Shown here one piece after another: positions 4,385-8,505 of a stretch of 8,505 nt of DNA. The DNA is taken from NCBI GenBank assembly GCA_017745015.1, contig JAGIAF010000146.1:1-8505 (forward strand), in the 5' to 3' direction. Source of the DNA: Bdellovibrio sp. Lineage in GTDB: Bacteria > Bdellovibrionota > Bdellovibrionia > Bdellovibrionales > Bdellovibrionaceae. How positions within the stretch are numbered: the first letter of the stretch is position 1; every line of letters begins with the position of its first letter. The translations under genes and the position numbers were made by a program. The notes under the pieces were generated by a model. The model searched no databases and was not told where the DNA came from. It was given only the letters and a program-made list of their open reading frames with translations.

Positions 4385-6463
4385 TTAGTCGTGCCAAGGT
4401 TCGAAAGCTGTCGTCAAACCTGTCATTTTCGATTTCAGCTCTGGCATGTGGCGACCGATAACTTTCGCCAATGTACCTTCGTTGTCGATCCAATCAAGGC
4501 CTGAAGATGTGTAGTGAGCAGCATCGTAATTGTCTGTGAAGAATCTATCAGCCATCAAGCGACGAGACGCCATCAAGATGAAGATTTGGAACATTGTTTC
4601 ACCGAAACCGAAGTTTTTCGGACGAACTTCCTCAGCAGAGGTACCAACCAACAAGTCGATCAATTCTACGTTATCAGCACCCGTTGCATCGCGACCGTAA
4701 ACTTTATAGAACTTCTCAAGAACTGCAAGTTGACGAGCGTCCAAAGGCTTATCAGTTGGGAAGAAGTCTTTATATGACTTGATTGGTTTAAGACCAATAC
4801 CTCTTCTGAATTGGTTGTAACGAGGAACACCACGTTCACGGTCTCTCATGATATCAACCATCGCCAGGTCCATTTTACCGTAACCGGGAATTTCAAGTTC
4901 TTGCATGAATTTCGGGAAGTTGTTCAACACAAGTTGACCCGGATGCTGAACACCGAATGAATAGTACAAGTCTTTCAAATCATGAGTCGCCATGATGTTG
5001 TAGCTCTTATCATTACGTGTGCTTGGGAACGGAACTGGTTGAACTTTCTTTGGTTGCGCCAAAGTTCTGAATTCAAGATTTTCAGGCAACAACGAGTGCA
5101 AGCGATAAACAGACGTGAACTCCTCGGTGATGCTGAAAGGAACGCCGTAATCATTTCTTTTTCCACCTACGATACCACCGATAACATAGCTTTCTTTAAC
5201 ATCGGTAAAGATGTCAGCTTTGGACATCCCTGGAATATTTTTAACCAACTTTGACCAAGTCGCTGGATTCGCCATACCGTACCAGTTTGTGTACATAGCT
5301 TTGCGCAAAACTTTGTTTGGCAATACTGCTGGAGTCCACTCAACGGTGTGGATTTTCGCAAGAACTGCTGCATTGATCATGCGCGCTGTTTCGAAAACTT
5401 GTTCATCCAGCTGTTTTTGATCCATTTTACGGATGTCTTTACCGTTCGTCCAGGTCCACAATTTTGTCTTTGCATCGTAAGTGGCATGTTTACGCATCAA
5501 CATATCTGCGATGGCATTATGCTCTTTGATGAAAAGAGTGTGAAGCATACTCAAGCCCACCCACCAGTTGTCTCTGAAGCCCGTCGCTTCATAACCCCGG
5601 TTTTGTCTGTTGCGAGTTGGATCCAAATCCGCCACTTTTGGCAAAAGTTCGCGACCATTCACTTTATCCGTACGCATTTTACCAAAGTAGAATGTACGAA
5701 GAGCATCGCGATCTTCTTTGTTACTGCCATAAAGCTGAGAAGCATCCCACCAGTGAGTCACGTCGTTGGCAGAAACTTTATCAAAACCGTCTTTGTATTG
5801 AGCATGAGTTTGTGGATTTTCTTTAGTTCTATCCACAGAGTGCTCTTGACCGTCTGGTCCTTTAACTTTGTAAGGATTCTTTTCTTGATTCGGGCCATGA
5901 GTCAGCCAGTCGTGATTCATGAATTGAATCCAAACACCAGCGATCATGTTCAAGAATGGAATTGGTTTAAATTCATCACGAGTAAAGAATTGTTGAGAAA
6001 CCAATGCCGGATTCGGGACCATGATTTTTCTTTGCGCGTCTTTATCAATAAAGATTGGATCCACATTGCGACCGAAGGCTACACCCGCCGCACCAACATG
6101 ACCGTCTTTGGCATCAAGATCTGTACATGTTCCATCAGCCGCACGGAACATTGTATTTTGTTGAGAGCAATTAACCGATACATAACCGAAGTATCCAACG
6201 TGTGGATCATGAAGACTGTGAGAGAGAAGACCTTCACGAACTTTTTTAAGGACTAGCAATCCTGAAATCTCGTTCTTTTCAGACCACGTCGTCCATGGAG
6301 TGTCTGCCATTTCTGAACTTGGCGCACGAAGATCAACTTCCGAAACTTTTGGAATAGTTGTGTCGTGAATATACGCCGCACTGTTATCGGCCGGAACGTG
6401 GGCACAAGATGACATCACCAAACTCAAACTAATCAAAACAGAGAGGACTAACCTCTGACTCAT
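4385..6463 (-). CDS. Haem peroxidase-superfamily lipoprotein, alpha-dioxygenase/cyclooxygenase branch
   Basis: This 692-residue exported haem enzyme resembles plant and bacterial fatty-acid alpha-dioxygenases, which add O2 to fatty acids to form 2-hydroperoxides. Residues 1-19 are a lipoprotein signal (MSSC, Cys20; Ala21 suits outer-membrane sorting). The distal site is QFMNHD (180-185, His184), the calcium loop DASQLYG (240-246), the catalytic Arg297 lies 11 residues before LHTLFIKEHN (307-316), and HTVEWTP (372-378) follows. Tyr453-x-x-His456 in VYRLHSLLP matches the radical Tyr and proximal His of cyclooxygenase and alpha-dioxygenase. RERGVPRYN (542-550) and the C-terminal DRFFT (639-643) region fit the same branch. 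The carboxylates that bind haem covalently in myeloperoxidase are replaced (Asn183, Trp300). The start at 6463 follows AAGGAG; upstream Met codons lack one. Divergent from a catalase-like gene. A plain peroxidase function remains possible. Confidence 0.9.
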   Translation of the reverse strand: MSQRLVLSVLISLSLVMSSCAHVPADNSAAYIHDTTIPKVSEVDLRAPSSEMADTPWTTWSEKNEISGLLVLKKVREGLLSHSLHDPHVGYFGYVSVNCSQQNTMFRAADGTCTDLDAKDGHVGAAGVAFGRNVDPIFIDKDAQRKIMVPNPALVSQQFFTRDEFKPIPFLNMIAGVWIQFMNHDWLTHGPNQEKNPYKVKGPDGQEHSVDRTKENPQTHAQYKDGFDKVSANDVTHWWDASQLYGSNKEDRDALRTFYFGKMRTDKVNGRELLPKVADLDPTRNRQNRGYEATGFRDNWWVGLSMLHTLFIKEHNAIADMLMRKHATYDAKTKLWTWTNGKDIRKMDQKQLDEQVFETARMINAAVLAKIHTVEWTPAVLPNKVLRKAMYTNWYGMANPATWSKLVKNIPGMSKADIFTDVKESYVIGGIVGGKRNDYGVPFSITEEFTSVYRLHSLLPENLEFRTLAQPKKVQPVPFPSTRNDKSYNIMATHDLKDLYYSFGVQHPGQLVLNNFPKFMQELEIPGYGKMDLAMVDIMRDRERGVPRYNQFRRGIGLKPIKSYKDFFPTDKPLDARQLAVLEKFYKVYGRDATGADNVELIDLLVGTSAEEVRPKNFGFGETMFQIFILMASRRLMADRFFTDNYDAAHYTSSGLDWIDNEGTLAKVIGRHMPELKSKMTGLTTAFEPWHD

Positions 6464-6468
6464 GAAGG

Positions 6469-6474
6469 CTCCTT
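6469..6474 (-). promoter_or_regulatory. Ribosome-binding site fixing the dioxygenase start
   Basis: AAGGAG lies five bases before the ATG at 6463 and places the start directly ahead of the lipoprotein signal. The longer reading from 6499 would put 12 residues before the signal peptide and has no such site. Confidence 0.8.
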
Positions 6475-6508
6475 CATACATATAAATTTGCGTAAACACA
6501 CAAAGTTA

Positions 6509-6537
6509 AGAATAGATGAAGTGTTTTGACATTCCAA
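6509..6537 (-). promoter_or_regulatory. Candidate promoter of the dioxygenase lipoprotein
   Basis: TTGGAA (6532-6537) and TATTCT (6509-6514) on the minus strand are 17 bases apart, giving a leader of roughly 40 bases. The -35 box lies immediately beside the -35 box of the opposite promoter. Confidence 0.42.
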
Positions 6538-6556
6538 TTTGCCTTCCCAATATATT
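6526..6556 (+). promoter_or_regulatory. Candidate promoter of the catalase-like gene operon
   Basis: A perfect TTGACA (6526-6531) and TATATT (6551-6556) are 19 bases apart, slightly long. The start would be near 6563, leaving a leader of about 120 bases. The -10 box lies inside the palindrome CCAATATATTGG. Confidence 0.48.
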
Positions 6557-6558
6557 GG
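6547..6558. promoter_or_regulatory. 12-bp perfect palindrome CCAATATATTGG, possible operator
   Basis: The palindrome covers the -10 box of the plus-strand promoter and lies upstream of the minus-strand promoter, a position from which one regulator could control both divergent genes. A second small dyad, GACC-TTT-GGTC (6558-6568), adjoins it. No regulator gene is in the window. Confidence 0.4.
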
Positions 6559-6632
6559 ACCTTTGGTCAGAGGTAACTTTTCGTTCACTGGTTTTTTTCT
6601 TAACTTTTGATAAGAAGTCGCGGTGTTAAGAA

Positions 6633-6659
6633 TTGTCTGTGCAAAGACAAAGGCTTTGT
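6633..6659 (+). repeat. Overlapping inverted repeats in the 5' leader of the catalase-like gene
   Basis: TTGTCT/AGACAA (6633-6638, 6645-6650) and ACAAAG-G-CTTTGT (6647-6659) share bases 6647-6650, so only one hairpin can form at a time. They end 16 bases before the ribosome-binding site. Confidence 0.4.
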
Positions 6660-6675
6660 TGCTACACTGATACCT

Positions 6676-6680
6676 GGAGG
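6676..6680 (+). promoter_or_regulatory. Ribosome-binding site fixing the start of the catalase-like gene
   Basis: GGAGG within TGGAGG lies four bases before the ATG at 6685. This start also puts MNKK and a clean signal peptide at the N-terminus, unlike the longer in-frame reading from 6607. Confidence 0.8.
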
Positions 6681-6684
6681 CTTG

Positions 6685-7671
6685 ATGAATAAGAAGTTCG
6701 TTTCTGTTGCTGCTATTGGCGCTGTGGCTGTTGCGGCGTTTGTATTTGCAGACTTTCTTACCCCAGCTTCTTCCCCTCGCCTTCCGGCCTCAGCTCCCGC
6801 GCAATATGAGTCCCTCAAGGCTTGCGACAAACAGAATGTTTTGTGGAATGAAATCCAAAAAACTGTCTACAAAGATCTTCCTGATTATCGCGCCTTGGGT
6901 TTGCGACAAATCATCGGTCTAAGCCAACAGGAAATTTCGATTAAAGGACAACACTTGAGCGACTTTGCTCCTAAAGGCTGGACAAAGTTTCTGCATGGCC
7001 GTGCGAGCATCGCTAAAATTAAAGTTGTACCGGTTACGAATAAGTATTCTGGAATGTTCCAAGGTGTCGACTGCGGTCTTTTGCGTTTGTCTCTGACATC
7101 TGAAGTTACTTCGAGCCGCCCCGTGGCTCCAGGTCTGGCATTGAAAGTTCTGCGTGATGGAACTTACAGCACGAATATATCTGCATTGGTTTCATTGGAT
7201 GGCCAAGGACAGGATTTTAATTTTTTTAAATATCCAATGTCGAACATCGTCCCGATTGGAACTTCCTTCGGGCAAAAGATCGTCCACAAGATTTTCCTGA
7301 ACGCCTCCCCTTATCCCGAAGAACTTGCGATTAAAGAGTTCTCGGAAATGGATCAGAAAGGGCACCGTGTTGCAAATCCCCTCAGTCCTCGTCAGGTCTT
7401 CTTTGTGCCCGCTAAAAATTTATACTTTAGCTCTCAAGAACATGATGTCAGAAATGATTTTGCGAAAGTTCCTACAAACACGGTGATCTATCAAGTTCGC
7501 GCGGTGTCTGATAAATTTAAAAATTTTGACTACTCTAAGTATCAGCCGGAAACTGTCCAGGCTATGCTGACGGATTCTGAACACATCGCTGACATTGTCA
7601 CGACTTCAGAGTTTCTTTCATCTTCATTTGGAGATGATGGGATTTTCTTCCGCCATCAACTTAGAGAATAG
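6685..7671 (+). CDS. Exported protein with catalase-like core (divergent, function unknown)
   Basis: This 328-residue protein has a signal peptide (MNKK, hydrophobic 5-21, likely cleavage after Val-Phe-Ala22) and so acts in the periplasm or outside. The middle resembles the catalase core. FLHGRA (102-107) lines up with the VVHAKG segment carrying the distal His (here His104), RLS (134-136) with the RFS motif, and PGLALKVLRDG (149-159) with the PRGFAVKFY segment; STN (162-164) may hold the distal Asn and FNFF (178-181) the following strand. The proximal RxxxY haem ligand motif of catalases is not visible. The size is close to catalase-related allene oxide synthase and well below true catalases. 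It is divergent from the dioxygenase and four bases upstream of a GNAT gene. The catalase link is my reading of motifs and is uncertain; without it this is a hypothetical exported protein. Confidence 0.85.
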   Translation: MNKKFVSVAAIGAVAVAAFVFADFLTPASSPRLPASAPAQYESLKACDKQNVLWNEIQKTVYKDLPDYRALGLRQIIGLSQQEISIKGQHLSDFAPKGWTKFLHGRASIAKIKVVPVTNKYSGMFQGVDCGLLRLSLTSEVTSSRPVAPGLALKVLRDGTYSTNISALVSLDGQGQDFNFFKYPMSNIVPIGTSFGQKIVHKIFLNASPYPEELAIKEFSEMDQKGHRVANPLSPRQVFFVPAKNLYFSSQEHDVRNDFAKVPTNTVIYQVRAVSDKFKNFDYSKYQPETVQAMLTDSEHIADIVTTSEFLSSSFGDDGIFFRHQLRE

Positions 7672-7674
7672 AAA

Positions 7675-8136
7675 ATGACTGAACAAAACGACTACGAGAT
7701 CCAACAAATTACCACTGAACAAACTCTGCCTCTTCGTCAAAAAGTTCTAAAGCCTCATCTCTCCGTTCTGGAATGTGTGAATGCAGGAGATGACGATGCA
7801 ACGACTTATCATTTGGGACTTGTTCGCTCTGGAAAAATTGTCTCCATCGCAACTTTTATCAAAGAAAATCACCCTGACTTTCCTGCCAAATATTCTTACC
7901 GTCTGCGTGGGATGGCCACCGACAGCAGTGAACAAGGCCATGGCTGGGGCTTAAAACTTCTCGGCTACGGAGTGGAATTCCTTGAAGAAAAAGGATGTGA
8001 CTTTCTTTGGTTTAACGCTCGAATCAAAGCCTTTTCATTCTATGAGAAACTTGGCTTCCAGTACTATGGTCCACTCTTTGAGCTAGACCGTATCGGTCCC
8101 CACAAAGTCATGTACAAGTATCTCGACCCTAGATAA
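7675..8136 (+). CDS. GNAT family N-acetyltransferase
   Basis: This 153-residue cytosolic enzyme transfers an acetyl group from acetyl-CoA to an amine. Motif A is visible as RLRGMATDSSEQGHGWGLKLL (76-96), with the pyrophosphate-binding QGHGWG loop at 87-92, after the beta strand pair at 44-62. The C-terminal SFYEKLGF (120-127) is the usual motif B end, giving the complete fold at normal length. The substrate is unknown. The ATG lies three bases after the stop of the catalase-like gene and has only a weak AGAGAA upstream, so translation probably depends on the gene before it. The adenosine-deaminase-like gene begins 20 bases later, which suggests one operon. Confidence 0.92.
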   Translation: MTEQNDYEIQQITTEQTLPLRQKVLKPHLSVLECVNAGDDDATTYHLGLVRSGKIVSIATFIKENHPDFPAKYSYRLRGMATDSSEQGHGWGLKLLGYGVEFLEEKGCDFLWFNARIKAFSFYEKLGFQYYGPLFELDRIGPHKVMYKYLDPR

Positions 8137-8145
8137 CCTTCCAAG

Positions 8146-8151
8146 AGGAGG
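8146..8151 (+). promoter_or_regulatory. Ribosome-binding site fixing a GTG start
   Basis: AGGAGG lies five bases before GTG at 8157. It marks the start of the deaminase-like gene, and no ATG nearby in that frame has a comparable site. Confidence 0.8.
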
Positions 8152-8156
8152 ATCTA

Positions 8157-8505
8157 GTGAATAAGGATGTTCACCAGCAGCTCACAGCAGCCCTGACAAC
8201 TATTATCAGCGAAACTAATGGTATTTCGTTGTCGGACACTTTGGATCTTTTGTTGTCTTCAGACCTTAAAGACAAGCACCCGGAAGCTTACAGGCAAGCG
8301 GCTGAATTTCGTGAACTCCTAAATCGCTTCCAGATCAATGAAATCACAATCAGCTCCTTACTGAAGCACCCGATCTCTGCGGCCCTTTTTGACTTCTTTA
8401 AAGGTTTTCCACTGAAATATCGCGAAGAGCACATTCATCTTACGGGTGCGATCTCGGCTGAATTTATTTATCCTCGCCTTAAAAAGTTACTCGAAGGTCC
8501 AGACA
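8157..8505 (+). CDS. Adenosine deaminase-like amidohydrolase (5' part, cut by window end)
   Basis: The first 116 residues of a longer protein are present. HIHLTGA (92-98) matches the N-terminal metal-binding HxH motif of adenosine/AMP deaminases (usually HxHLxG), after which the barrel would continue outside the window. These enzymes convert adenosine or AMP to inosine or IMP in purine salvage. About 90 helical-looking residues without a signal peptide precede the motif, whereas in classical adenosine deaminase it lies near residue 15, so this is an extended form. The GTG start at 8157 has an excellent ribosome-binding site. The remaining catalytic residues (the later His, Glu and Asp) cannot be checked here, and a related amidohydrolase with another substrate is possible. 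Confidence 0.82.
   Translation, partial: MNKDVHQQLTAALTTIISETNGISLSDTLDLLLSSDLKDKHPEAYRQAAEFRELLNRFQINEITISSLLKHPISAALFDFFKGFPLKYREEHIHLTGAISAEFIYPRLKKLLEGPD

Noticed and set aside
5348..6256. Long plus-strand open frame of 302 codons opposite the dioxygenase gene
   Set aside because: It is the antisense shadow of a well-conserved coding region, has no ribosome-binding site, and its translation resembles no protein family I know.
6607..6684. N-terminal extension of the catalase-like protein by 26 codons
   Set aside because: The extension has no ribosome-binding site and would bury the signal peptide. The ATG at 6685 has both in the right place.

Overview
The window looks like chromosomal DNA from a Gram-negative bacterium, most plausibly a Bdellovibrio-type predator. 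The reasons are an outer-membrane-type lipoprotein signal, a stand-alone bacterial RRM protein with a Gly/Arg tail, and a mix of housekeeping and unusual exported enzymes. This taxonomic call is an inference from gene content. No phage, IS element, CRISPR array, rRNA or tRNA is seen, and every gene is intact except the two cut by the window edges.

Left part (1-2847), all on the minus strand: slyD (FKBP-type prolyl isomerase/metallochaperone), yajQ (nucleotide-binding protein), an RRM RNA-binding protein, tesA (exported GDSL esterase/lysophospholipase) and, overlapping tesA by 4 bases, the start of a LolD/YbbA-type ABC ATPase that runs off the left edge. Intrinsic terminators follow yajQ and the RRM gene, so these are mostly separate units. 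Only tesA and the ABC ATPase are clearly coupled. The slyD-yajQ gap holds a compact GC-rich structured element with competing stems.

Middle part (2848-4348), plus strand: an HNH nuclease gene driven by a near-consensus sigma70 promoter, then a metallo-beta-lactamase-fold hydrolase. The hydrolase has its own extended -10 box placed so that the transcript would start almost at the ATG. A strong bidirectional terminator closes this block and also faces the end of the next gene.

Right part (4385-8505) is the most interesting. A large minus-strand lipoprotein belongs to the alpha-dioxygenase/cyclooxygenase branch of the animal haem peroxidase superfamily. It keeps the distal His, the catalytic Arg and the Tyr-x-x-His radical/proximal pair. 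It is divergently transcribed from a small exported protein with a catalase-like core. Downstream of the latter, tightly packed, lie a GNAT acetyltransferase and the start of an adenosine-deaminase-like enzyme with an unusually long N-terminal extension. The divergent pair suggests a secreted two-step fatty-acid oxygenation (oxylipin) system, analogous to the lipoxygenase plus catalase-related allene oxide synthase pairs known elsewhere. The partnership is inferred from neighbourhood and motifs and has not been shown.
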